Shown here: one piece after another, positions 1 to 9,800 of the stretch | Layout: every line of letters begins with the position of its first letter | Position numbering within the stretch: the stretch's first letter is position 1 | Source of the DNA: Alloprevotella rava | Lineage (GTDB): Bacteria; Bacteroidota; Bacteroidia; Bacteroidales; Bacteroidaceae | Reading direction: 5' to 3' | DNA: 64,000 bases | NCBI RefSeq assembly: GCF_014195585.1 | Contig: NZ_JACICA010000003.1 | Coordinates: forward strand, 1-64,000 | Translations under genes and position numbers: made by a program | Notes under the pieces: generated by a model | What the model was told of the DNA's origin: nothing | What the model saw: the letters and a program-made list of their open reading frames with translations, nothing else | Database searches by the model: none

Positions 1-211
1 ATCAACAACAAATATACGAAAAATAATCCTCTTTTTGGGCTTTTATTGAAACTTCTTTTGAGGAAAAAGAAGAACTGCTTATCCCGAATTGGGGTCTCTG
101 ATATAGCGACTTCTTCTTTTCTGTGGAGAAAAGAGCGAATGACCGAAAACGGCGAGTGGCAAACTGTGGCGAAAGTAACGGCAGAGAGAAAATAAAATAA
201 ATGAATTTATT

Positions 212-805
212 ATGAAACAGAAAGTTTTATTTATCTTATTGAATGAATACACAGATTGGGAAGGGGCATTTCTCTCCACGGCTCTTCATGTGGGTGTGAT
301 ACCGGGAGGTGAAATCAAGTATGAAGTGCATACCGTTGCCCCGACATCAGATGCCGTCCGTTCCATCGGAGGTTTCAGAACATTGCCCGATTATTCTTTC
401 GAGAATATGCCGAAAGATTATGCAGCCTTGGTACTTATCGGCGGCAACCGTTGGGATTCCCCCGAAGCAAAACTTGTCGTCCCATTGATTCAAGAGGCTT
501 TGGATAAAGGGAAAATCGTAGGAGCGATATGTAACGGAGCTTCGTTTCTATGTTCGCACGGTTTCCTGAACAACGTAAAGCATACGGGCAACGGTCTCGA
601 TCAACTCAAAAAATGGGGTGCTACCGGTTACACTAATGCGAAGAATTATGTGGAAGCACAAGCTGTCAGTGACAAGAACATTGTTACGGCAAACGGTGTA
701 GGACATTTGGAATTCACTCGTGAGATGCTTTTGTTATTGGAAGCAAACAGTCCCGAACAGATAGATGCTTGGTACGATTTCTACAAAAACGGATTTGTGA
801 GATAA
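212..805 (+). CDS. DJ-1/PfpI family (class I glutamine amidotransferase-like) protein
   Basis: A 197-residue soluble protein with the DJ-1/PfpI fold. The nucleophile elbow is visible as AICNGASFL with Cys107, and the conserved N-terminal Glu lies in the DWEGAF segment near residue 17. GG at 77-78 (LIGGNRW) is the usual turn before the Cys strand. Members act as glyoxalases, chaperone/deglycase-like proteins, hydrolases or amidotransferase-like proteins; the sequence alone does not choose between these. No signal peptide is present, so it should be cytosolic. It is followed by a methyltransferase and a VOC-fold gene on the same strand, a set typical of cargo in Bacteroides mobile elements. The start at 212 follows an AT-rich leader, and nothing better lies upstream. 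Confidence 0.85.
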   Translation: MKQKVLFILLNEYTDWEGAFLSTALHVGVIPGGEIKYEVHTVAPTSDAVRSIGGFRTLPDYSFENMPKDYAALVLIGGNRWDSPEAKLVVPLIQEALDKGKIVGAICNGASFLCSHGFLNNVKHTGNGLDQLKKWGATGYTNAKNYVEAQAVSDKNIVTANGVGHLEFTREMLLLLEANSPEQIDAWYDFYKNGFVR

Positions 806-818
806 CAAATAATTTCAT

Positions 819-1544
819 ATGGAAAAGAATTGGGAGAAGAACTTATCCGTATATATCAAAAGAACAATTAGTCCTGACGGCAGAGACACATTTGAGTCCA
901 CATAAGCATTGAGCGAACGGATGTTTGAGTTTGCAAGTGTTAAGAATGGAGATAGATTGTTGGATTTGGGGTGTGGCTGGGGAAAATCCCTGCAACCATT
1001 CGTTCCTCATTTTTTATCCGTTCTCGGAATAGATACGAGCCAAGAGAATATTGCACAGGCAAAGGATGCTTATAAGCACTATGACAATGTTTCGTTTCAG
1101 TGTGGTAGCATTCAAAATTTGGAACTGTCGGCAGAAAGCGTGGATTTAATCATTTCCTCTCTCGTTCTGCATCAAATGGAATGGAATGAGCAGGAAAGAC
1201 TGTTTGAAGCCGTGAAGCAGGTGCTGAAAACAGATGGCGAAATGATAATGGCAGATGAAATCATCTTGTTCGATCCTGACGCATCTCCCGAAAAGTTCAA
1301 TGAAGTCTATCGCTATCTGTTGGAACATACCACCCCGAAAGAAGTGTATGAAAATCATATCAAGCCATATCTGCAAGAGGGACATATCTATACTTGGCAG
1401 GACATGAAAGAGGACACTCCTCCTGAATATTGGTTTCACTCAATCGAAGATTTGAAAACAACACTGGAAAAATCCCATTTGAAACTTGTGGATATTCAAG
1501 AGATAACTTCGTTCTTCGGTCTGCTGAAAATCAAACATCAATAA
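819..1544 (+). pseudogene. Class I SAM-dependent methyltransferase with an in-frame stop near its N terminus
   Basis: The frame opens at ATG 819 (MEKNWEKNLSVYIKRT...), reaches TAA at 903-905 after 28 codons, and continues in the same frame as a clear Rossmann methyltransferase to 1544. Motif I, LLDLGCGWGKS, follows soon after the stop, then the acidic residue of motif II in LGIDTSQ, and SLVLHQMEW in the post-II region. The 5' part reads as a natural N terminus for this protein, so TAA probably replaced a sense codon; a single CAA-to-TAA change would do it. Translation could restart at TTG 909 or ATG 921 and would keep the SAM-binding core but lose the N-terminal helix. The substrate is unknown. 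It sits 13 bp after the DJ-1-like gene and 10 bp before the VOC gene. Confidence 0.75.
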
Positions 1545-1554
1545 TATCAAAAGA

Positions 1555-1917
1555 ATGAAACCGAGAAAGATATACGCATGTTGGATTTATGTGAGTGATT
1601 TGCAGAGATCCAAACAATTTTATCAGGACATGGGCTTTGAGGTCAAACTGATAGATAGAGATTGGATTGAATTTAATTTTGGAGAAACCTCATTTGCCAT
1701 TCTTCAAAGACCGGCACACAAAGGTGATGTAGTTGCAAGCAAAACAAGAATTATGTTTGAAATTGATGACATCGAACTTATATATGAGGAATTAAAGAAC
1801 AAAGGAGTAAAGACGATCGGAGAAATAAGAACAGAACCTTATGGAAAGTTACTTACCTTTGAAGACCTTGACGGGCATTGGCTGGAATTTTACCAAAGAC
1901 TTCCTTTTAGTGATTAA
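1555..1917 (+). CDS. VOC superfamily protein (glyoxalase / bleomycin-resistance fold)
   Basis: 120 residues with two beta-alpha-beta-beta-beta halves. The first is KIYACWIYVSDLQRSKQFYQ followed by the FNFGETSFAIL strand. The second runs from IMFEIDDIELIYEELKNKG to a closing strand LLTFEDLDGHWLEFYQ. The terminal pattern DxDGHxxEFYQ, with a possible metal-ligand Glu, is typical of VOC enzymes and antibiotic-binding relatives such as bleomycin-resistance proteins. The length fits a single VOC domain that dimerises. It follows the methyltransferase after 10 bp and probably shares its transcript. Function (drug binding or a small dioxygenase/isomerase) is not settled by sequence. Confidence 0.8.
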   Translation: MKPRKIYACWIYVSDLQRSKQFYQDMGFEVKLIDRDWIEFNFGETSFAILQRPAHKGDVVASKTRIMFEIDDIELIYEELKNKGVKTIGEIRTEPYGKLLTFEDLDGHWLEFYQRLPFSD

Positions 1918-2071
1918 AAGGAATATGAGTATTTGATAATGGCTTTTTGTTACTTTTGAGCCGTCTCAACTCACTGTCAAAAGTAACGAGGTGTTTCTCA
2001 TCGGGATTTCTTTGCTCCGTCTGTTCTTCTTGAACGGTTACCTGTTCCATCCTTACTTCAGAATAAATCAT
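1907..2071 (-). CDS. Possible small protein, 54 aa, unknown function
   Basis: A short minus-strand frame starts MIYSEVRMEQVTVQEEQTEQ and ends ...NTHIPFNH. An alternative start is Met8. It is charged (Glu/Gln-rich first half, Lys/Arg-rich second half) and has no membrane segment. Its 3' end overlaps the last codons of the convergent VOC gene by 11 bp. It may be the leftover C-terminal tail of a larger mobile-element gene, or a genuine small protein. Evidence is limited to an open frame with protein-like composition. Confidence 0.35.
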   Translation of the reverse strand: MIYSEVRMEQVTVQEEQTEQRNPDEKHLVTFDSELRRLKSNKKPLSNTHIPFNH

Positions 2072-2650
2072 CTTGTCTGATTTTATGCGGATTCCAGAGG
2101 AGAGGGAGTTGAGTTTCCATTTCCTTTTTACCTGCTTCTCGCATATCCGACCTTTTTTGCGTCTTTCCGTCGGGTCGGTCGTTTTCGTTTCAGTGGCGTA
2201 AAAAGGTAGGGCTTAGGACAAACAAGGTTTTACGGCGAGAATACTACCTGCAATGAAATGGAAGTGTGGAGATTGTCGTCTAAACGGCTTGCCGCCTCGA
2301 CCTTTTTTGTCCGTAAAAGCCCAGAACTACCTTTGCCGCTGACAACGAACAACCGATCCCGACATGATATATGGGCATAAGTAGAGGATTTGCAGACAGA
2401 GAAGCAGGGCGAAAACAGAAAACGCAGCCTTCGGAGACTACATTTATCATAAGAATAGAATACCCGGAAAACAAAAAGCAGCCCCAATGGACAGCTTTAC
2501 GAAAATAACTCAGAGAAAATTCTTTTTTCTCACGATATACTCTTATCTTTGCAACAAACAAAGTGGTTCTTTGAAATGGCAAAACAAGGTAGAGTATAGA
2601 AGCTCGCTGGTTTCCTTATCGTTACCTCCCTTTATTGATAAACAATATAA
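2072..2650. other. Non-coding stretch left of the integrase remnant, with one promoter-like box
   Basis: No convincing gene is visible. Short open frames on the minus strand have unlikely compositions. The plus strand ends in an AT-rich leader with a good Bacteroidota -7 match (TATCTTTG, 2544-2551) followed by GCAACAAACAAAGTGG, then runs into the 3' end of the convergent integrase remnant with no gene left to express. This is consistent with an element end whose original downstream gene has been lost. Confidence 0.5.
2544..2551 (+). promoter_or_regulatory. Bacteroidota-type -7 box without an obvious gene
   Basis: TATCTTTG fits the TAnnTTTG consensus and is preceded by an AT-rich stretch about 20 bp upstream. 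It points to the right, into the convergent integrase remnant, so it looks like an orphaned promoter from a rearranged element. Transcription from here would be antisense to the remnant. Confidence 0.4.
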
Positions 2651-3331
2651 TCAGTTGATTATTTGACATTTATAGAATTGCCTATGCTTTGCCGTATGCG
2701 TGGTAAAGGGAAAGGCTATACCCTCTCTAAGGCGCAATGCTTTAAGATACGACTGATAGGTGGCATACTTCATCTGTGGCAGCAGTCTTTCCCTTTCTTC
2801 GCCTCGATACTTCTCTATTATCCTAATCGCTTCGGGCAACAACTTAATACGGCAAAGTACACCTGTCTTCTTCCTATTGAACTTCATCCAAAGATTTTCC
2901 TCATCATCACGGACAAGATGTGTCTTACTTAATCCCATTAAATCACAATAGGCTGCACCTGTATGACAGGCAAAAACAAACAAATCCCTTGCTGTTTCCA
3001 TTTCTTCCTCCAACTCTCCGAAGTGGGTATTCATTAGTTTGTCAAGTGAACGTCTGTCAAGTGCCTTTGGGAGTTTCTTATCACCTCTTGCTATCTTTAC
3101 ATTAGCAAATAATAAGGTGTCAGCCAATCCTTCACGGTATGCCAACCTGCATACGGTCTTTATTTGGGATGCAACTGCATAGAAACTACTTTCCTGAAAC
3201 CCTAATTTGTTCAAGTAGTAGTCCCTGAAATCATAAATGAAATTTTCTGTAAGTTGCGAGAAAGACAAATCTTCCACCTTGTACTTGTCTTCGATAAATG
3301 TCCGAAGATTATTACGGGTAAATATCTATGA
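2651..3331 (-). pseudogene. Tyrosine integrase remnant, truncated at both ends
   Basis: The readable part (GTG 3277 to stop 2651, 208 aa) is the core-binding plus part of the catalytic domain of a Bacteroides conjugative-transposon integrase. The SAM-like domain is ENFIYDFRDYYLNKLGF, followed by FACHTGAAYCDLMGLS at the first catalytic-Arg region. Integrase-like residues (NNLRTFIEDKYK) continue in frame upstream of the GTG until an in-frame TAG near 3333, so the original start is gone. At the other end the HxxRH region reads HTAKH and is followed by about ten unrelated residues and a stop. The second catalytic Arg, the late His and the Tyr nucleophile are all absent. It cannot be an active recombinase. 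Confidence 0.8.
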
Positions 3332-3850
3332 AAAGAAATTCAAAGATACTGGTTATCTCAACTTCTATCGAGATCGCTCCAAGTTTCCAGAAATAGACTT
3401 GCTTAGATTCTCAAGCCTAAAGTGCACACGACCCTAAGTATGGCTGGACGGACAGTGGTCTCATTTTTTTTCTGCGATTTCCCAGTATAACTTGAGTTTC
3501 AACTAAATTGAAGATATCCATGTATTTCTGTGACGGTCAAATCCTCACGTAACATATAGTTAATATTTGTTTACTATAACCTGTGTAAGTTAATTATACA
3601 GTTAAATAATGTTAGTTTAATTATTTGTTAGCATGGAATACAAAACATAATTGCTATGTTACATGCAATCTTGTAGGTTGATTGAAATGTGATTTAGATT
3701 TCACTGAACGATCTTTTGAACGTACAATATAATTGGTATGGGATTAATTGCTTTGTTGGAAATTAGTACTTATGGCATATGGTGCAGAGCAATGGGATTA
3801 CCCTGATCCACGTTGCCCCAATGCCCCAAACTTCTATAAAGATTTCTATT
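3332..3850. other. Intergenic region upstream of the outer-membrane barrel gene
   Basis: AT-rich sequence of 519 bp. About 120 bp next to the integrase remnant stay open on the plus strand (to 3437) and may be a fragment of another mobile-element gene, but no family is recognisable. The rest shows no gene and no clear TAnnTTTG promoter box. Confidence 0.4.
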
Positions 3851-6052
3851 ATGAAGACTGACTTTATCCATGTAAAAAGATACACGATTCTCTTTTTACT
3901 ATTTTTGCCATCTATATGTGTGGCTCAGAGTCAAGATAGTATAATGTCGAAATGGTTGAACGAGGCAATTGTAAGTGGAAAAAGACCTCTATATACAACA
4001 CGTCCGGATGCCATGATCTACAATGTAAGTTCGGATTCTTCTCTGATAGGGAAGAACAGTTATGAAGCATTTCGTAATGCTCCATTACTGAACGTGGAGC
4101 GTAACGGGACAGTCCGCTCTGTAGGAGGATGGCCAATAGAGTACTTGGTGAATGGCGCACAAGATCAATCATTGTCAGGCAACGTTCATGATGTGTTGGA
4201 AACACTGGATTCCAAATATTTGAAACGTATTGAAGTGCGTATAATACGGAATATGAGTGGACAGGAAACGTTGCAAGTCAACTTTGTTACTAAGGGACGC
4301 TTGTTAGGCTATCGTGGTCTTGGTAGTTCTACTTTGTCTGACGCCAGTTGGCGGAATGGAGCATATTTGTTTACCAAGCATAGAAAGTTCGGATTCTCTT
4401 TCTCTTATTACAACACTTGGATGTGGAGCCATGACAATAAGCAGAAATTGGAGGAATGGCGATATGCCAATCAAGACCTATATTACACGGGACGCGAAAC
4501 AAAAGAGTCAGGATATAAAGTAGATCTGAATAATTTAGAGATGAATTTGTCTTATGAAATCACTCCTCTAAAATTGCTTTCTGTTTTTGCCAGCGCAATG
4601 CTGAAATCGAATCCCCATAGCAAGTCTACAACGGATAGCCATGCGGAAAATGCTGCTGCTGTGCAGACTTATCGGTATAAATATGAGCAGGATTATAAGG
4701 CGGATCGAGATGCTGAATATAATGTATCCTTGGATTATGAACAACTCTTTGGGGAAAATGCTGAACGTGGCAAATTCTTCATTGGGTACGACTTCTATTA
4801 TCGTCCAGTGAAAACTCACACTTTCGGAGCCTTCTCCTCTTTGGAATATGTGAAACCGAGCTACGTGAAGGATTTCTTTAATAATCAGGAGCGAACATCT
4901 CGTTATGAGAAATGGCATACGCTGAATGTACTTTACCGCCGTAAATTTCATTCCCATCAGTTTCGTGTGGAAGAAGTCTTGCGCTATCGTGATGAAGGAA
5001 ATGGAGTTTCGCAGGATCAATCCTACAACTTCGATCCCAATACTGTTCCCTATACCAAAACAGACAGGAGCGAATATAAGTATTGGCAACTATCAAATGA
5101 GTTGAACGCAGGTTACGGTTATACAAAAGACAAGATAAGCCTCAATGCGGGTACTACGTATGTTTTCATGCGGAATTTCTCGAAGCAGCCATTGCTGAAA
5201 AATTCGTTTTCAGCAAATCATCAGCTGATTACTCCACACGCAGATGTAACGTATGCACTTAATGGAAAGACCAGTTTTCGTTTGTCGTATGCAATGGGCA
5301 GGCAAGTGCCAGACATCAAAGCCCTAAATCCTTATGTCTATACAAATGTCCCAGGGCAGGTCTCATATGGTAATCCTAACCTTAAACCTCAGACCAGCCA
5401 ATCGCTCTCCTTATCATCCAATCTTAGAATAGGGAATTTCAATCTATATGTATCTTCAACACATTCCTTTGCGAAAGACTTGATTTTACAACACTCATTT
5501 TTGAATAATTCTGTACTTAATATAACGTTTGATAATATCGGAAAGCGTTATGAAAATCTGACACAGATAAGTGGATCTTCCAAAATCACGCGTACCACAT
5601 GGATGCAGGTGGACACTAAACTTTTTTATACGAATTACACACAAAACGCATATTATAAACGCAATAAGGGGTGCACGTTTGCAGTCAATGCGTCTTTTGA
5701 GCAAGAATTGTCACATAACTTTGATCTCTCTGTCAGTGGAGGATATAACACGCCTTATATCTATATGCAAGGAAAGGGAAAGGAAAACTTCTATTATACA
5801 ATAGGTGTATACAAGAGTTTTGCGAAGAGACACATTACGATCAGTGCTGAAGCAAATAGTTTCATACCTGTATACTATGAGTCTGTGCGCACGAGTGAAA
5901 GCACAAACTTTTACAGTAGGACGAGCGACCGTAGTTTCCACGCTTCATTCCAACTTAGTCTGCGTTGGAGATTTGGCAAATTAAAAGCAGAAGAGTATAA
6001 AGTTGAAGAACATTATGAACATGAAGATATAAAAAGAACTTATGACGAATAA
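3851..6052 (+). CDS. Outer-membrane beta-barrel protein, TonB-receptor-like without carboxypeptidase domain
   Basis: Start placed at ATG 3851, because a signal peptide follows directly (KRYTILFLLFLPSICVAQ); the frame stays open 24 codons further up, but those add no signal-like sequence. The mature protein (733 aa in all) begins with a short plug-like domain: AIVSGKRPLYTTRPDAMIYN, then LLNVERNGTVRSVGG and LKRIEVRII, the usual lead-in of the Bacteroidota outer-membrane barrel family. The remainder is alternating aromatic strands ending in FQLSLRWRFGK and a charged tail. There is no N-terminal beta-sandwich domain and no obvious TonB box. A role in substrate or signal uptake at the outer membrane is likely; the ligand is unknown. 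It is a single gene of lower GC than purL. Confidence 0.75.
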   Translation: MKTDFIHVKRYTILFLLFLPSICVAQSQDSIMSKWLNEAIVSGKRPLYTTRPDAMIYNVSSDSSLIGKNSYEAFRNAPLLNVERNGTVRSVGGWPIEYLVNGAQDQSLSGNVHDVLETLDSKYLKRIEVRIIRNMSGQETLQVNFVTKGRLLGYRGLGSSTLSDASWRNGAYLFTKHRKFGFSFSYYNTWMWSHDNKQKLEEWRYANQDLYYTGRETKESGYKVDLNNLEMNLSYEITPLKLLSVFASAMLKSNPHSKSTTDSHAENAAAVQTYRYKYEQDYKADRDAEYNVSLDYEQLFGENAERGKFFIGYDFYYRPVKTHTFGAFSSLEYVKPSYVKDFFNNQERTSRYEKWHTLNVLYRRKFHSHQFRVEEVLRYRDEGNGVSQDQSYNFDPNTVPYTKTDRSEYKYWQLSNELNAGYGYTKDKISLNAGTTYVFMRNFSKQPLLKNSFSANHQLITPHADVTYALNGKTSFRLSYAMGRQVPDIKALNPYVYTNVPGQVSYGNPNLKPQTSQSLSLSSNLRIGNFNLYVSSTHSFAKDLILQHSFLNNSVLNITFDNIGKRYENLTQISGSSKITRTTWMQVDTKLFYTNYTQNAYYKRNKGCTFAVNASFEQELSHNFDLSVSGGYNTPYIYMQGKGKENFYYTIGVYKSFAKRHITISAEANSFIPVYYESVRTSESTNFYSRTSDRSFHASFQLSLRWRFGKLKAEEYKVEEHYEHEDIKRTYDE

Positions 6053-6826
6053 ATATATATAGACCACATAATTGCTAGTGAAGCAAATCGGCTGAGGAAT
6101 CAACATGATCCTTTTGTTAGAAATGGATGTATGGGATTGTGCTTGTTTTTATTTAACATGTACGAATTGACAGCAAATATAAAATATTACAATTTAGCAC
6201 AAAATTTTCTAAGAATACTAAAATCTCTCGGTTTTTGTTTATGTGCGACACCGCTGGTGTCGGAGATCGGAAATGTTTCTTCTCCCGTGGGTGATGCTCG
6301 AGCGAGGGCGAGGGTGAACCCGTGGGGAAGTGGACAGAGAGGACTCCGATGCAGGAAGCGTCGCACTGCAAGCGTGGAAGGACAAAAACAATCACGCAGA
6401 GAGCGCGGGAATTGCTTCTCTTCTCTACCAGCGAAAACATGAAATTTGTTGTCACGTTGTCACGGATGAAATAATGCGCAGATATACAATAAGTCAGGCG
6501 CGTGACAACAATATTTTTATTGTCACACTGTTGTTACGCGTATAACACAAACCGTTTCAGCGCTTTACCCCTAAAATGTGACAACGTAACGATGTGACAA
6601 CACAAAAACAATATCTGGAGAGGAGAGAGAGTCTGCCCATATTCAGCTTCCTCTTTTGCCCCCTCCGCTACAATAAGCGCGTCGACTGACGGAATAAGCC
6701 TATCAGCTGATGCGCTTATTGTATGCTCAAACGCAATAAGGATATTTGCGCTCAAGTCTTTGAGACACTACCAAATGTCTATTCGTGGAGGCAATTTTCT
6801 TCTTCTACCGACCCATTATGGAATAG
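6053..6826. other. Long intergenic region holding a dispersed repeat
   Basis: 774 bp between the convergent barrel gene and purL. No gene is supported. It contains a small GACACC/GGTGTC hairpin near 6247, a segment (about 6350-6380) that resembles sequence near 20970-21010, and the dispersed repeat described at 6439-6750. Confidence 0.6.
6439..6750 (+). repeat. Dispersed intergenic repeat, copy 1 (TGACAAC cluster plus phased AATAAG boxes)
   Basis: The first half holds inverted and direct copies of TGTGACAAC/GTTGTCAC. The second half, after a GGAGAGGAG purine tract, holds four AATAAG/CTTATT boxes at 6672, 6693, 6715 (inverted) and 6735. The same order, the same spacing of 21, 22 and 20 bp, and much of the connecting sequence recur at 20581-20910. 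A related, rearranged box array is at 11738-11832. All copies are intergenic. Confidence 0.75.
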
Positions 6827-6865
6827 AAAAATGCGGAAATCTTTTTGAGGGATTTCCGCATTTTT
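6827..6865 (-). terminator. Bidirectional intrinsic terminator after purL
   Basis: A 14-bp perfect stem (6827-6840 with 6852-6865; AAAAATGCGGAAAT on the left arm) encloses an 11-nt loop and has T-runs on either strand. It lies 28 bp past the purL stop. Confidence 0.85.
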
Positions 6866-6892
6866 ATTGTGTTGAGAAATGGAAGGGAGGGC

Positions 6893-9800
6893 TTATTTGC
6901 GCTCTTCAATCCATTTGCGAGCATTCACGAAGGCTTCCACCCAAGGAGTGACCTCGTCGGTGCGGCGTGGCTCGGGATAAGTGCCACACTGCCAGGGGAA
7001 GCAAGAGCGTTCGAGGTGCGGCATCATGGCCAGGTGGCGACCATCAGCAGAGCAGATACCTGCTACGCTATAATCGCTACCGTTGGGATTGCCGGGGTAT
7101 TCGTCGTAGCTGTACTTCAAGACAACGTTGTACTTGTCCTCTGCTTCGGGTAATGAGAATTTGCCTTCGCCGTGTGCCACCCAGATGCCGAGGCGGTCGC
7201 CGCTGAGGCTGCCAAACATCACGCTGCGGTTGGTAGGGACAGTAACGCCGAGGAAAGCACTCTCAAACTTGTGGCTGTCGTTGTGAAGCATACGGGCGCG
7301 CTGCTTGTGTTCGGGGTTGATGAGGTTGAGTTCCACCATCAATTGGCAACCATTGCAAACGCCCAAACTCAAGGTGTCCTCACGGGCATAGAAGCGATCA
7401 AGTGCTGCCTTTGCTTTGGGATTGTAGAGGAAAGCTCCCGCCCAGCCTTTCGCTGAGCCGAGCACATCGGAGTTGGAGAAACCGCCGCAGAACACAATCA
7501 TGTTGATATCGTCGAGGGTTTCGCGGCCGCTGATGAGGTCGGTCATCATCACGTCCTTTACGTCGAAGCCCGCCAGATATAAGGAGTAGGCCATTTCGCG
7601 CTCACCGTTCGTTCCTTTCTCGCGGATGATGGCAGCGCGGATGTCCGTAGGCGTGCGGCGTTCGGGCGTGATGCCGAGGCTCTCAAATGTGCCCTTCCAG
7701 TTGGGCTGAACAATGTTAAACTCAATCGGTTGTTGCTTGTAGTTCTCATAGCGTTTACGCGCACAGCCGTTGAAACTCTGTTTCGTGTCGAGGATATAGG
7801 ACGTTTCGTACCAAACATCGCGGAGGTAGTCGATACCAAACTGATAAGTAGCACCATCCTTTGTGGCCAAAATGTGGCGTTCGTCGGTGGGTTGTCCCAG
7901 TTTGACGTATGCCACGCCGGCTTCGTCGAGCACTTTCTTAAAGGCCGCCTTGTTGGCATTGCTCACCTGCACCACCACACCAGGGTTCTCGGCGAAGAGC
8001 ACCTTGATGAGGTCGTCGCACTTAAAGTTGTCGAGGTCGATCTCAAGTCCGCCCTCCGTGTTGGCAAAGCACATCTCGAGCAAGCAGGTGATGAGACCGC
8101 CCGCACTAATGTCGTGACCCGCCACGATGAGGCCTTTCTCCACCAATTGCTGAACGGCGTTGAAAGCATCGCGGAAGTATTCGGGATTCTTCACCGTGGG
8201 CACATCGCTACCCACCTTCTTCAGCGTTTGGGCAAAAGCCGAACCGCCGAGGCGCAGGTCGTCGAAACTGAAATCAATGTGATAGAGCGAAGTCTTCGGG
8301 TTGTTCTGAACAACGGGAGAAACCACTTTGCGAACATCGCTCACCTCGCCGCCAGCACTCACGATGACCGTACCCGGAGAAATGATTTTCTCACCATTGG
8401 GGTATTGCTGTGAGAGCGAAAGACTATCCTTACCCGTGGGCACATTGATTTGCAGCGCGCAACAGAAGTCGGACAGAGCCTGCACACCTTCGTAGAGACG
8501 AGCATCCTCGCCCTTCTGTGAGCGGCAAGGCCACATCCAGTTGGCCGAGAGGGACACGCTGTCGAGGCTTTCAGAGAGAGGTGCCCATACGATATTGGTG
8601 AGCGATTCGGCCACAGAGAGCACACTGCCCGCAGCAGGGTTGGCCAGTCCGGCTTGCGGCGCATGACCCAGCGCAGTAGCGATACCCTTATGCCCGCGGT
8701 AGTCGAGAGCCACCACGCCGCAGTCGCTCAACGACAGTTGCAGTTCGCCCTGACATTGCTGGCGCGCAATCTTGCCCGTTACCGAACGATCCACTTTGTT
8801 TGTGAGCCAGTCCTTGCAAGCCACCGCCTCCAACTGGAGCACATTGTTGAGATATTCGTTGAGATGACGCACCTCGTAGGTGGCATCTTCGTAGTGGCGA
8901 ACAACAGTTTCGTCCACCATGACCGTCTTGGGCGAATGGCCAAACATTTGAGCTACATCGAGATCGAACGGACGAACACCATCGGCCTGTACGAAGCTGA
9001 AATGAGCATCGCCCGTAGTCTCGCCCACCACATACATTGGTGCGCGTTCGCGTTCCGCAATCTTGCGCACATGGTCGAGATGTTTCTGGTCGATGAGGAG
9101 GCCCATGCGCTCCTGGCTCTCGTTGGCGATGATTTCCTTAGCCGAGAGGGTCGTGTCGCCAATGGGGAGTTTCGCCATGTCGATTTGTCCGCCACATTCC
9201 TCCACCAATTCGGAGAGACAGTTCACATGACCTGCCGAGCCGTGGTCGTGGATCGAAACAACGGGGTTTACCTCCTCTTCGCAAAGCGCACGGACAAGGT
9301 TGTTGGCGCGCTTCTGCATTTCGGGATTAGCTCGCTGAATGGCGTTGAGTTCTATACCGGAGGAGTAGCGACCCGTATCAACGGAGCTGACACTACCGCC
9401 GCCCAAACCGATGCGATAATTGTCGCCACCGACAACCACCACTTTGTTGCCTTTCTCCGGCGTACCTTTGAGGCAATCTCGTTTGGTGCCGTAGCCCACA
9501 CCGCCGGCCAACATAATCACTTTGTCGTAACCGTATTTCTCGTTGTTTTCCTGATGCTCAAAGGTGAGCACCGAACCCGCAATCAGCGGCTGACCGAATT
9601 TATTGCCGAAATCGGAAGCACCATTCGAAGCCTTGATAAGGATTTGTTCGGGCGATTGATAGAGCCATTGGCGCACCGGGAGCACATCCTCCCAGGGCCG
9701 ACCGCCATCCAAGCGCGAATAGGCTGTCATATAAACAGCCGTGCCGGCCAAAGGCCAAGAGCCAACGCCACCGCCCATGCGGTCGCGGATTTCTCCTCCC

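Noticed and set aside
2280-2582. 100-codon minus-strand frame next to the integrase remnant
   Set aside because: Unusual Cys/Phe/Ser-rich composition, no motif, and it runs against a promoter-like box. Treated as non-coding.
3237-3437. Plus-strand frame ending in KFPEIDLLRFSSLKCTRP, possibly a transposase piece
   Set aside because: Half of it is antisense to the integrase remnant, and the rest (about 35 residues) is too short to assign to any transposase family.
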